NCBI GenBank assembly: GCA_034112085.1
Contig: JAWUWD010000138.1
Span: forward strand, 1 to 64,000
Direction: 5' to 3'
Length of the DNA: 64,000 nt
Origin: JAWUWD01 sp034112085
GTDB taxonomy: Bacteria; Bacteroidota; Bacteroidia; Cytophagales; Cyclobacteriaceae
Shown here piece after piece: positions 37,114 to 45,317 of the stretch (positions within the stretch are counted from its first letter, which is position 1; every line of letters begins with the position of its first letter). The position numbers were made by a program, and so were the translations under genes. The notes under the pieces were generated by a model. It was not told where the DNA came from and made no database searches. It saw only the letters and a list, made by a program, of their open reading frames with translations.

Positions 37114-38421
37114 TCAACTAATACGCTCAATCTTTGCACCTAAGGCGATAAGCCTGTCATCAATGTGTTGATAACCTCTATCAATCTGCTCTACATTTGA
37201 GATGACGCTTTCTCCATCAGCAGATAAAGCTGCGATCAACAATGAGACTCCAGCTCTAATATCTGGTGAAGTCATATGGATACCTCTTAGCTGTTGCTTT
37301 TTATCCATCCCTATAACTGTCGCTCTGTGTGGATCACACAAGATGATTTGCGCTCCCATATCGATCAACTTATCAACAAAAAACAACCTGCTCTCAAACA
37401 TTTTTTGGTGAATCAAAACAGTTCCCTTGGCCTGAGTAGCTACTACAAGCATAATACTCAATAAATCGGGCGTAAACCCCGGCCATGGCGCATCAGCAAT
37501 CGTCATAATAGATCCATCAATAAACGTTTCTATTTCATAATGATCCTGAGCTGGCACTTTAATATCATCACCGTTAATCTCAAGTTTAATTCCCAGACGT
37601 CTAATGATCGTTGGGATAATACCCAAATGCTTGACTCCAGCCCCTTTGATTGTAATCTCTGAACCTGTCATCGCTGCAAGACCAATGAAACTACCAATCT
37701 CAATCATATCAGGAAGTAGCGTATGAGAAGTACCTCCTAATTTCTCAACCCCTTCAATAATAATTAGATTAGAACCAACTCCTGAGATATTGGCACCCAT
37801 TGAATTAAGCATTCTACATAGTTGCTGTAAGTATGGTTCACAAGCAGCGTTATAAATAGTTGTAGTTCCTTTAGCCAGAACAGCAGCCATGATAATATTG
37901 GCTGTCCCCGTAACAGACGCCTCATCCAGTAGCATATATTTACCTCTGAGGTCACTTGCATCTATGTGATAAAACCCAGATTTGCTATCGTAATTAAACT
38001 TGGCACCTAGGTTTTGGAAACCAATGAAGTGAGTATCAAGTCTTCTTCTTCCTATTTTATCACCGCCCGGCTTAGGTATTTTCGCTTTCCCATATCGCGC
38101 CAGTAATGGTCCTAAGATCATAATTGATCCACGCAGAGAAGCTGCCTTTTGACGATACTCATCAGTCTCGAGATATTCTACATTAACCTTGTCAGCAGTG
38201 AATGAATAAGATTCTTTACCAACTTTTTCTACTACCACTCCCATATCGCTCAATAGTTCGATCAACATGTTGACGTCACGGATATTCGGGATTTTATGAA
38301 GTGTAACAGTCTCGTGAGTAAGTAGTACTGCACTTACAACTTGTAGAGCTTCGTTTTTGGCGCCTTGTGGAGTGATTTCTCCATGTAGTTTATGACCTCC
38401 TGAGATTCTGAAAGCACCCAT
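37114..38421 (-). CDS. murA: UDP-N-acetylglucosamine 1-carboxyvinyltransferase
   Basis: 435 residues. Transfers enolpyruvate from PEP to UDP-GlcNAc, the first committed step of peptidoglycan synthesis. Family landmarks: GAKNEALQ near the start (Lys22/Asn23 type), ASLRGSIMILGPLLARYG, and RRRLDTH in the substrate loop. The catalytic-loop Cys115 of E. coli is here Asp121 (GGDKIGRRRLD), the form known from naturally fosfomycin-insensitive MurA enzymes. Its ATG overlaps the DUF4290 gene stop by one base (TAATG), so the two are translationally coupled. Confidence 0.97.
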   Translation of the reverse strand: MGAFRISGGHKLHGEITPQGAKNEALQVVSAVLLTHETVTLHKIPNIRDVNMLIELLSDMGVVVEKVGKESYSFTADKVNVEYLETDEYRQKAASLRGSIMILGPLLARYGKAKIPKPGGDKIGRRRLDTHFIGFQNLGAKFNYDSKSGFYHIDASDLRGKYMLLDEASVTGTANIIMAAVLAKGTTTIYNAACEPYLQQLCRMLNSMGANISGVGSNLIIIEGVEKLGGTSHTLLPDMIEIGSFIGLAAMTGSEITIKGAGVKHLGIIPTIIRRLGIKLEINGDDIKVPAQDHYEIETFIDGSIMTIADAPWPGFTPDLLSIMLVVATQAKGTVLIHQKMFESRLFFVDKLIDMGAQIILCDPHRATVIGMDKKQQLRGIHMTSPDIRAGVSLLIAALSADGESVISNVEQIDRGYQHIDDRLIALGAKIERIS

Positions 38422-39104
38422 TAATTACTTCTCCTACGATTTTGATTATTTCTATTGTTGTTACTTTTTCCTCCAGGTCGATGCCCAGCTTGTCTTGATT
38501 TGGAATGCCCACTACTCTGTGTAGGTTGTCGCTTTGTATCTTTGAAAAGTGGCTCAAACAGACCTTCAGAGGTTACTTTTTCTAAGTCTATTATTAATCT
38601 TCCATCAGACATTGATTCGATCTGCTTAACTAGCAATTTATCTTCAACGGAGTCATTATTCCATGTCGTATAGAAGCTTTTCATCAATCTTCCGATATAA
38701 ATGATTGCTTCTTCGCGCTCCTTTTCATCCTCTTTCTCAGTAGCCTTCTCTATTAGCAACTCAATATTTCTACCGTAGTGCTTTAATTTGATTCGGTTAT
38801 TCTGATAGCCCACTTTCTCAGGCTTCTTCTCCTGAACAGCTCTGTCAGGCATTGGAAATGGTCCTTCTAAACTGGCCTTATAGTCAGACATGATGTATAA
38901 ATCATCCCAAAGTTTCTGGGCATTGTCTGATTGATTATCTTTATGGGAAGGAGTAACTTGCTTCATCAAATCTATTAGAGTAGAAGCGTTTTCTGTTCTT
39001 TTCTCGATGTCTTCGATCGTTTCTAGGTACTCGATCAACTTCTGCACATTCCGTCCGTATTCTTTGAGTATTAGGGCAGGCCTACTCGTATTGTATTCCA
39101 TCAT
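38421..39104 (-). CDS. DUF4290 family protein
   Basis: 227 residues. Residues ~1-175 match what I know as DUF4290, a helical Bacteroidota family regularly found beside murA (MEYNTSRPALILKEYGRNVQ, HYGRNIELLIEKA, IYIGRLMKSFYTTWN). The C-terminus is a basic, low-complexity tail rich in Asn, Arg and Gln (SNNNRNNQNRRRSN) and may bind nucleic acid. Overlap with murA suggests a linked role in growth or wall synthesis, but function is unknown. Two tandem ATGs are possible (39104 or 39101). Confidence 0.9.
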   Translation of the reverse strand: MMEYNTSRPALILKEYGRNVQKLIEYLETIEDIEKRTENASTLIDLMKQVTPSHKDNQSDNAQKLWDDLYIMSDYKASLEGPFPMPDRAVQEKKPEKVGYQNNRIKLKHYGRNIELLIEKATEKEDEKEREEAIIYIGRLMKSFYTTWNNDSVEDKLLVKQIESMSDGRLIIDLEKVTSEGLFEPLFKDTKRQPTQSSGHSKSRQAGHRPGGKSNNNRNNQNRRRSN

Positions 39105-39136
39105 TGTTGATATAGATAAGTGTATTAGCGCGTAAA

Positions 39137-41389
39137 TTAATGAATTTTAAGCTTTGCGAAGCTAAGTAATAGCGTTTTTTCTCCGAAGTTGTCGAAATTG
39201 ACTTTTGCCTTTTTATTGGCACCATTGACATCTATGGTGATGACTTTACCGAAGCCAAACTTAGGATGCTCTACCTTCATCCCTTCTTCTAGATTGGATG
39301 TATCACTCGGTTCGAAGTTAGCGGAAGGAACATATGACGTTTTCGCATTGGATCCTGATCTCTGTTGCTGCGCTTTGATGCCTTGTACCAGGTTTTTAGC
39401 ATACTGACTACTAGGAGCAGTACTCATATTGTTGACCGTATGATGCTTACTAGACGAATTTATAAAAGCAGCATCTATTTCATCAATAAATCGACTTGGC
39501 TCGTTATTTTGAATTCTTCCAAATTTGTACCGAGATAGCGCATGGCACAGAATCACTTTCTTTTCAGCCCTAGTAATCGCTACATAAAATAGTCTTCGCT
39601 CTTCTTCCAAGTCAGTACGACTATTGAGCATCATTTGAGAAGGAAATAGATTCTCCTCCATTCCTGGCAGGTAAACGTATTTAAACTCCAATCCTTTTGC
39701 CATGTGAACAGTCATTAAAGTCACCTTGTCCTGGTCCTCGTCATCATCCTGATCCACTCCGGTTAGTAAAGTAATCTCTTGAAGAAAATGCCCCAAGTCT
39801 TTATTCTCAACTTCGGGATTGTCTACATATTCCTTAATAGCATTGAGCAGCTCCTGTGCATTTTCATACCGATTCAGTCCTTCTATTGTTTTGTCCTCAT
39901 AGAGTTCTTTGATCAATCCACTACCATTGGCTATGCTCTTAGCAGCTTCGTAGGCGTCTTTATTTTCAATATCTATTTTGAAGCGTTTGATCATTGCTAC
40001 AAAATCTATAATAGCATTGGCCGTTCGACCTGATAGGAAGGAAGTTATATTATTCAACACCTCCCATGTGGTGATATTGTTCTCATTGGCAGCAACGAGA
40101 ATTTTGTCTACACTACTGGCACCAATCCCTCTCTTCGGTAAATTGATAATTCTTCTGAATGAAATTTCGTCTTGATGATTGACCGTAAACCTCAGGTATG
40201 CCAAAAGGTCCTTGATCTCTTTCCTTTGATAGAAAGAGAGACCTCCGATGATTTTGTATTTTATATTAGATCTCCTTAGCGCTTCTTCAAGCGCTCTCGA
40301 CTGACTATTTGTTCTATACAAAATAGCAAAATCGGAGTTACGCAGTTGATTGTGCATCTTCTCTTCGAATATTGATGAAGCAACCAGTTTCCCTTCTTCG
40401 TTATCAGAACTAGCTTTAATGATTTCGATTAGTCCACCTTCCTCATTTTCAGTCCACACATCCTTTCGGAGCTGAGCTTGATTATTCCCTATGACTGAAT
40501 TTGCTGCATTGACAATAGTCTTTGTTGAGCGATAGTTCTGCTCCAACTTGATCACTTTCAAGTCATCATAGTCTTTCTCAAAATTGAGAATATTGGTGAT
40601 GTCAGCACCACGGAAAGCATAAATACTCTGTGCATCATCGCCCACCACACAGATGTTTTGCCTGACAGCTGCGAGCTTCTTGGTGATGAGATATTGAGAT
40701 ACGTTTGTATCCTGAAACTCATCCACCATTACATAGTGAAAGCGTTGCTGATATTTATTGAGGATATCTACATGATCCTTGAATAGTACATTGGTGTTGA
40801 ACAATAAATCATCAAAATCCATAGATCCCGCTTTGAAACATCGCTCGGCATAGGTCTTGTAAATTTCCCCCAACTTGGGTTTCATATTGCTCTCATCATC
40901 CGATCGATAGACAGGATTCCGATTATACTCTTGCCACGAAATCAATCGATTTTTTGCACCAGAAATTCGATTGAAAACCACATTGGGCTTATAGATCTTA
41001 TCATCCAACTGCATCTCTTTGACGATCGTCTTGATCAGTGATTTAGAATCATCTGCATCCAAAATCGTGAAGTTGCTCGGGTAACCCAACTTATCAGCCT
41101 CAGATCTTAGAATCCTAGCAAATACAGAGTGAAAGGTTCCCATCCAAAGATTACGGGCTTCTGCACCAACGACCTTCTCTACACGGTCACGCATTTCTTT
41201 GGCCGCCTTATTAGTGAAAGTCAATGATAGAATATTGTAAGGTTGTACCCCTTTTTCTATCAAATGTGCTATTCGATAAGTCAACACCCTTGTCTTTCCA
41301 GAACCGGCACCAGCGATAATCATTGTAGGTCCTTCTGTATTCGTAACGCCTTCTCTTTGTGGGGGGTTGAGCTGATCTAAGTAATCCAT
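39137..41389 (-). CDS. UvrD/PcrA-type superfamily I DNA helicase
   Basis: 750 residues. ATP-dependent 3'-5' helicase for repair and replication restart. Motif I GAGSGKTRVLTYRIAHLI, motif II DEFQDTN, motif III GDDAQSIYAFRGAD, motif IV QNYRSTKTI, motif V TVHMAKGLEFKYVY and motif VI VAITRAEKKVIL are all intact. The C-terminus carries a Tudor-like tail (VEHPKFGFGKV), as in PcrA, which binds RNA polymerase in Bacillus. I cannot choose between uvrD and pcrA by sequence alone. It reads on the minus strand, 33 bases before the DUF4290 gene. Confidence 0.94.
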   Translation of the reverse strand: MDYLDQLNPPQREGVTNTEGPTMIIAGAGSGKTRVLTYRIAHLIEKGVQPYNILSLTFTNKAAKEMRDRVEKVVGAEARNLWMGTFHSVFARILRSEADKLGYPSNFTILDADDSKSLIKTIVKEMQLDDKIYKPNVVFNRISGAKNRLISWQEYNRNPVYRSDDESNMKPKLGEIYKTYAERCFKAGSMDFDDLLFNTNVLFKDHVDILNKYQQRFHYVMVDEFQDTNVSQYLITKKLAAVRQNICVVGDDAQSIYAFRGADITNILNFEKDYDDLKVIKLEQNYRSTKTIVNAANSVIGNNQAQLRKDVWTENEEGGLIEIIKASSDNEEGKLVASSIFEEKMHNQLRNSDFAILYRTNSQSRALEEALRRSNIKYKIIGGLSFYQRKEIKDLLAYLRFTVNHQDEISFRRIINLPKRGIGASSVDKILVAANENNITTWEVLNNITSFLSGRTANAIIDFVAMIKRFKIDIENKDAYEAAKSIANGSGLIKELYEDKTIEGLNRYENAQELLNAIKEYVDNPEVENKDLGHFLQEITLLTGVDQDDDEDQDKVTLMTVHMAKGLEFKYVYLPGMEENLFPSQMMLNSRTDLEEERRLFYVAITRAEKKVILCHALSRYKFGRIQNNEPSRFIDEIDAAFINSSSKHHTVNNMSTAPSSQYAKNLVQGIKAQQQRSGSNAKTSYVPSANFEPSDTSNLEEGMKVEHPKFGFGKVITIDVNGANKKAKVNFDNFGEKTLLLSFAKLKIH

Positions 41390-41468
41390 AAAATCATTTT
41401 CTGTAAGCCGGCAAGTTACGAGAAGGGATGGACTTTATGAACTGGGAGGGGGGAAAGAAAATTGCTAA

Positions 41469-41882
41469 TTAACAATCAGCTCTAAAACTATACTGACTTG
41501 CTTTTTCGTAAAATTCTTGGAGAGTTATTGGCTTGACCAAATGCTCGTTCATTCCAGAATTCAAAATTTCATCCCGGTGTTCATCAGAAGGAAAATTGGT
41601 CAAAGCAAAAATGGGTACATCTTTGAAGTAAGGATCATCCAAATCACGTATCCATCTAGTGGTGTCCAAGCCATCTTGCACGGGCATGTAAACATCCATC
41701 AACACTAGGTCATAACATTTTTTATTCAACTCTTCGATTGCTTCATTACCATTACTAACAATAGTCATCGTGATTGGAGCTTTTGACAAAGTCGCGCGAT
41801 TGATCTTCTGCGTGAGCATATCATCTTCTACCATTAATACTTTGAGTTCGCTAATGTCGTCCATGAAATTGAATTGATCCAT
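41469..41882 (-). CDS. Single-domain response regulator
   Basis: 137 residues from the ATG at 41882; the ORF can be extended one codon to a TTG. A stand-alone receiver with all key residues: acidic pair in VLMVEDDML, phospho-acceptor Asp in LVLMDVYMP, Thr in FALTNFP and Lys in HLVKPI. No output domain and no kinase gene next door, so its partner must be encoded elsewhere. It is 80 bases upstream of the helicase gene, a gap too wide to be sure of co-transcription. Confidence 0.93.
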   Translation of the reverse strand: MDQFNFMDDISELKVLMVEDDMLTQKINRATLSKAPITMTIVSNGNEAIEELNKKCYDLVLMDVYMPVQDGLDTTRWIRDLDDPYFKDVPIFALTNFPSDEHRDEILNSGMNEHLVKPITLQEFYEKASQYSFRADC

Positions 41883-41984
41883 CAATGATAGTAAGATAAG
41901 CTTTATTTTTCATATTATTTAGCTAAAAATTATTATATAAATTTAAATAAAATGCATCGACATGATTTCCTCAAGTAGGAAGAT

Positions 41985-41992
41985 TAACTTTG
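41985..41992 (+). promoter_or_regulatory. -7 box TAACTTTG just before the DUF3109 gene start
   Basis: TAACTTTG fits the TAnnTTTG consensus but lies only four bases before the ATG at 41997. If used, transcription would start at or next to the start codon, giving a leaderless mRNA. No -33 TTG is obvious at the proper spacing. An alternative start further in is not supported by the protein. Confidence 0.4.
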
Positions 41993-41996
41993 CAGT

Positions 41997-42578
41997 ATGC
42001 TTGAAGTAAATAATCAATTGGTCTCTTTAGACGTTAAGGAAAAACTCTTTGTGTGCAATCTGGAAAAATGTAAAGGAGCATGCTGTGTAGAGGGTGATTT
42101 AGGTGCGCCATTAGAAGATCACGAACTCCCTATCCTAGACGAAATTTACCCTAAAATCAAACCTTATTTAATGGAAGCGGGTATCAAGGCCATCGAAGAA
42201 CAAGGGACTTCTATTGTGGATGAGGATGAAGAATTCTCTACGCCTACCATTAACGGAGCCGAATGTGCCTATGTATTTTACGATGAAAATAAAATGCTAA
42301 AGTGCGGTATCGAGCAAGCGTATATCGATGGGGTAATTGATTATAAAAAACCTATTTCTTGTCATCTTTACCCTATACGTATTACTAAGTATAAAAGCTT
42401 TGAGGCGATCAATTACGACAAGTGGGATATCTGTAGTGACGCATGTATTTTAGGTGCAGAATTAAATATACCGGTTTACAAATTTCTCAAAGAGCCACTT
42501 ATTCGAAAATATGGCGAGGCCTGGTTTGATGAATTAGTAAAAGTGATTGAAGACAGTGACAAGAAGAAATTAACTTAA
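41997..42578 (+). CDS. DUF3109 family cysteine-rich protein
   Basis: 193 residues. Cysteines cluster as CNLEKCKGACC near the start, then a central Cys (NGAECAYVF) and CGIEQAY, PISCHLYPIR and CSDACILGAEL. This layout is typical of DUF3109, related to the YkgJ cysteine cluster, and suggests metal or iron-sulfur binding, but no activity is established. A -7-like box ends four bases before the ATG. Divergent from the response regulator upstream; followed by the convergent rlmB gene. Confidence 0.85.
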   Translation: MLEVNNQLVSLDVKEKLFVCNLEKCKGACCVEGDLGAPLEDHELPILDEIYPKIKPYLMEAGIKAIEEQGTSIVDEDEEFSTPTINGAECAYVFYDENKMLKCGIEQAYIDGVIDYKKPISCHLYPIRITKYKSFEAINYDKWDICSDACILGAELNIPVYKFLKEPLIRKYGEAWFDELVKVIEDSDKKKLT

Positions 42579-42731
42579 GCGCGATGAAAGTCAGAACTCT
42601 AGTTGACTTCTTGGACTATTTTAGAATTTTTGGGAAAAAAGAAACCGAATTTTTACAAAGTTCGGTTAGTTTAAGTAGGTAGCTTGATTTACTTTCTACT
42701 AGTTAGTGGCAGTAACTTGTTCGAAGGCTTA

Positions 42732-43484
42732 TTATTTCACCATAGATCGTTGTCTGATCACCTCGTAAATTGTCACACCTGCGGATACCGAGACATTCAA
42801 TGAACCAATCTGTCCAGTCATTGGAATAGCCACTTTGGCATCAACCATTTTTAGGTATTCTGGTGATACACCGTCTTGTTCTGATCCCATGAGGATAGCT
42901 GTTGGTTTTGAAAAGTCAGCACTATAAAGCACATCTTCTGTCTTCTCCGTACAAGCCACTACTTGAATACCACTTTCCTGTAAAAACGTAATAGACTTTT
43001 TAAGATTGTCCTCTCTGCAAACAGGAATGTAATTTAATGCTCCAGCAGAAGTTTTCATGGCATCACTATTGATCGCGGCACTTCCAAGAGTTGGAATCAC
43101 AATACCATGAACGCCAGCACATTCTGCTGATCTGGCAATTGCCCCAAAATTTCTCACATCAGTGATGCGGTCAAGTATAAGTAATAAAGGCACTTCGCCT
43201 TTTTCATAGGTTCCCGCTACGATGTTTTCTAGAGTTGCATAATGCACAGCTGAAATAAACCCCACAACTCCCTGATGATTTTTGCGAGTAACTCGGTTGA
43301 GTGTCTCTACAGGTACTTTTGAGTAATGAACAGCCTTCTCTTTACATATCTCTAATAACTCTTTACTCAGATCACTCTGCAAATTCCTTTGAATCAAAAG
43401 CTTGTCTAGAGTTTTCCCTGCTTGAATACTTTCGATCACGGCTCTCGTGCCGAAAATCATGTCCTTACTCTCTTTCGAATTCAT
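42732..43484 (-). CDS. rlmB: 23S rRNA (guanosine-2'-O-)-methyltransferase RlmB-type (SpoU/TrmH family)
   Basis: 250 residues from the ATG at 43484; a longer GTG frame reaches 43508. N-terminal substrate-binding domain (MIFGTRAVIESIQAGKTLDK), then the SPOUT knot with LLLILDRITDVRNFGAIARS (motif 1), MGSEQDGVSPEYL (motif 2) and IPMTGQIGSLNVSVSAG (motif 3). By analogy it methylates G2251 of 23S rRNA. A related tRNA methyltransferase is possible, since SpoU-family specificity is hard to read. Monocistronic and divergent from the methyltransferase gene at 43682. Confidence 0.9.
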   Translation of the reverse strand: MNSKESKDMIFGTRAVIESIQAGKTLDKLLIQRNLQSDLSKELLEICKEKAVHYSKVPVETLNRVTRKNHQGVVGFISAVHYATLENIVAGTYEKGEVPLLLILDRITDVRNFGAIARSAECAGVHGIVIPTLGSAAINSDAMKTSAGALNYIPVCREDNLKKSITFLQESGIQVVACTEKTEDVLYSADFSKPTAILMGSEQDGVSPEYLKMVDAKVAIPMTGQIGSLNVSVSAGVTIYEVIRQRSMVK

Positions 43485-43681
43485 AGAAATTACATTTGTC
43501 TGAATCACAAAGATACCACCTCTTTATTAAGCCATCAACTTTGTCAGTGTTATATGTTAAAGTATCCTATCAAATTATTTTCTAAACAACTCTGACAAAA
43601 TTTGCGAGTATTTGGTAATTTTTAATGATGCACAAGCTTATTATATACAATTGCGTTATTTTTGGCGCAAATCTGATTCAA

Positions 43682-44455
43682 ATGAGTGTATATACGACAG
43701 AAATAGCTTCTGATAAAATAGCTTCTGACAATCCAATTCATCAACGATTGTTAAAAGCGTATTATTTAGCACAGCCGTACATCAATGGCAATGTCCTAGA
43801 GATAGGCTGTGGAGAAGGTAGAGGTCTGGACTTATTAGCTCCAAAAAGTGATGAGTATACTGCTCTGGACAAAATACAGGAGATCATTGATCAGCTACAA
43901 GTAAGCTATCCAAAGATTAAGTTTATTCAGGGGAACATCCCCCCAATGAGCATGCTGAAAAGTGATACTTACGATGTGGTAATCAGCTTTCAAGTCATCG
44001 AACATATACAGGATGACAAAGGCTATTTGAAAGAAATCCACAGAGTACTTAAACCTGGAGGAAAAGCAATTATCACTACTCCGAACATCAAGAAAACGCT
44101 CTCCAGAAATCCTTGGCATATCCGAGAATATACCGCAGAACAACTAACCAATCTCGCGAAAAGCATTTTCCCTACAGTAACCATGAAAGGTGTCGCTGGA
44201 AATGAAAAAGTGATGGAGTACCATGAGATGAATAGAAAGTCTGTCAATAAGATTATGCGCTTCGACATACTCAATCTTCAGTATAATCTTCCTGCTTGGA
44301 TGCTCAAAGCGCCTTATGACCTACTGAACAGAAGGAACCGTAATAAGCTTCAGGATGGAGATAACACACTTGTGCAGGAAATTCATCATGATGACTACCT
44401 ATTGCATGACCATGGAGACGAGAGTTTAGATTTGTTTTGTGTGATGGAGAAGTAA
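43682..44455 (+). CDS. Class I SAM-dependent methyltransferase
   Basis: 257 residues from the ATG at 43682 (MSVYTTEIASDKI); a longer frame to 43625 adds a hydrophobic tail with no support. SAM-binding motif I is VLEIGCGEGRGLDLLAP; motifs II-III follow as SFQVIEHIQDDKGYLKEIHRVLKPGG. The pattern is that of a Methyltransf_11/25 enzyme, but the acceptor is unknown. It is a single gene with no clear pathway neighbour; a decayed palindromic repeat follows immediately downstream. Confidence 0.88.
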   Translation: MSVYTTEIASDKIASDNPIHQRLLKAYYLAQPYINGNVLEIGCGEGRGLDLLAPKSDEYTALDKIQEIIDQLQVSYPKIKFIQGNIPPMSMLKSDTYDVVISFQVIEHIQDDKGYLKEIHRVLKPGGKAIITTPNIKKTLSRNPWHIREYTAEQLTNLAKSIFPTVTMKGVAGNEKVMEYHEMNRKSVNKIMRFDILNLQYNLPAWMLKAPYDLLNRRNRNKLQDGDNTLVQEIHHDDYLLHDHGDESLDLFCVMEK

Positions 44456-44458
44456 TAT

Positions 44459-44533
44459 GTCATTGCGAGGCACGAAGCAATCTTAACATACTAATTTTCA
44501 AATTAAACAGATCACTTCGCACCTTGTGATCAC
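44459..44533. repeat. Decayed REP-like palindromic element
   Basis: The left arm contains GTCATTGCGAGG and ACGAAGCAATCT (44459-44483), the start of a palindromic repeat I know from Bacteroidota and other phyla. The right arm, AGATCACTTCGCACCTTGTG (44509 on), is the inverted copy with several substitutions. The element fills most of the gap between the methyltransferase stop and the cyclo-ligase stop. Confidence 0.7.
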
Positions 44534-44571
44534 AAGATTATTTTGGTGAGTTGTATTTAAGATATGTAATT

Positions 44572-45141
44572 CTAAAAGAATGACTTCAAAGTGGTTGGAG
44601 TCACACACCAATCCAACTTCACATCTGTGACTTCACTATATATTGACTCTTCTAAAAGTGGCAATAAAGACAACCCTATCCTTTTCGCGTTGGATCTGCA
44701 TTGAGACAGAAAACGATCATAATATCCTTTGCCGTAACCAATACGATTACCTTGAAAGTCAGCTATCACAAGTGGAATTAGTATCAAATCAATCAGATCA
44801 GGTCTAACCTGTTCTCCAGAGCTAGGCTCGGGTATCCCCCACTTATCAAGAGCTAATTGCTTTTTGCCCTGATAGATATAATGCTCCAAATTATCTCCGA
44901 TCACTTTAGGGATAACCAATTTGGTTTGAGGAAAGTCACGCTTGATACGATCAATAATCTGCCAAGTATCTACCTCTTTGAACTTCTCAATTGGGAGGAA
45001 AATATGTAGATATTTCACATCGGATAAATCAATTGACTTAAAGAGCATATCAACAAGTTGTTGATTAAGTTGCTTGTGCTCCTCACTGCTCATCGCTAAG
45101 CGTTGTTCTAGATGCTTTTTACGAAGGGCTGATTTATTCAT
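44572..45141 (-). CDS. 5-formyltetrahydrofolate cyclo-ligase
   Basis: 189 residues. Converts 5-formyl-THF to 5,10-methenyl-THF with ATP in one-carbon metabolism. Starts with basic helices (KSALRKKHLEQRLAMSSEE); the nucleotide and folate site holds the family's GNRIGYGKGYYDRFL motif and WGIPEP upstream. Bracketed by two palindromic repeats, a REP-like element at its 3' side and another in its 5' region. No operon partner. Confidence 0.94.
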   Translation of the reverse strand: MNKSALRKKHLEQRLAMSSEEHKQLNQQLVDMLFKSIDLSDVKYLHIFLPIEKFKEVDTWQIIDRIKRDFPQTKLVIPKVIGDNLEHYIYQGKKQLALDKWGIPEPSSGEQVRPDLIDLILIPLVIADFQGNRIGYGKGYYDRFLSQCRSNAKRIGLSLLPLLEESIYSEVTDVKLDWCVTPTTLKSFF

Positions 45142-45156
45142 GATGATCTTAAATAT

Positions 45157-45236
45157 AACCTCATTCCTGATGGAGCGCAGTGGAATTCAGGAATCTTTTT
45201 GATATTATATATTCCTGCCTTCGCAGGAATGAGGTT
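45157..45236. repeat. Nested palindromic repeat (CATTCCTG...CAGGAATG type)
   Basis: Outer 13-bp arms AACCTCATTCCTG (45157-45169) and CAGGAATGAGGTT (45224-45236) are perfect complements. Inside are two further hairpins with ATTCCTG/CAGGAAT arms, the right one being ATTCCTGCCTTCGCAGGAAT (45211-45230). This is the CATTCCTGCGAAGGCAGGAAT-type repeat found scattered in many genomes, here as a BIME-like pair. It lies in the 5' region of the cyclo-ligase gene and behind bshC. Confidence 0.8.
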
Positions 45237-45317
45237 AGAATTGAAATCACATCTATTATAGGGCAAGTTTAAATCTTCTGAAGCTAAACGAAACCAGTAT
45301 TCAGGGAAAGAGGATTA

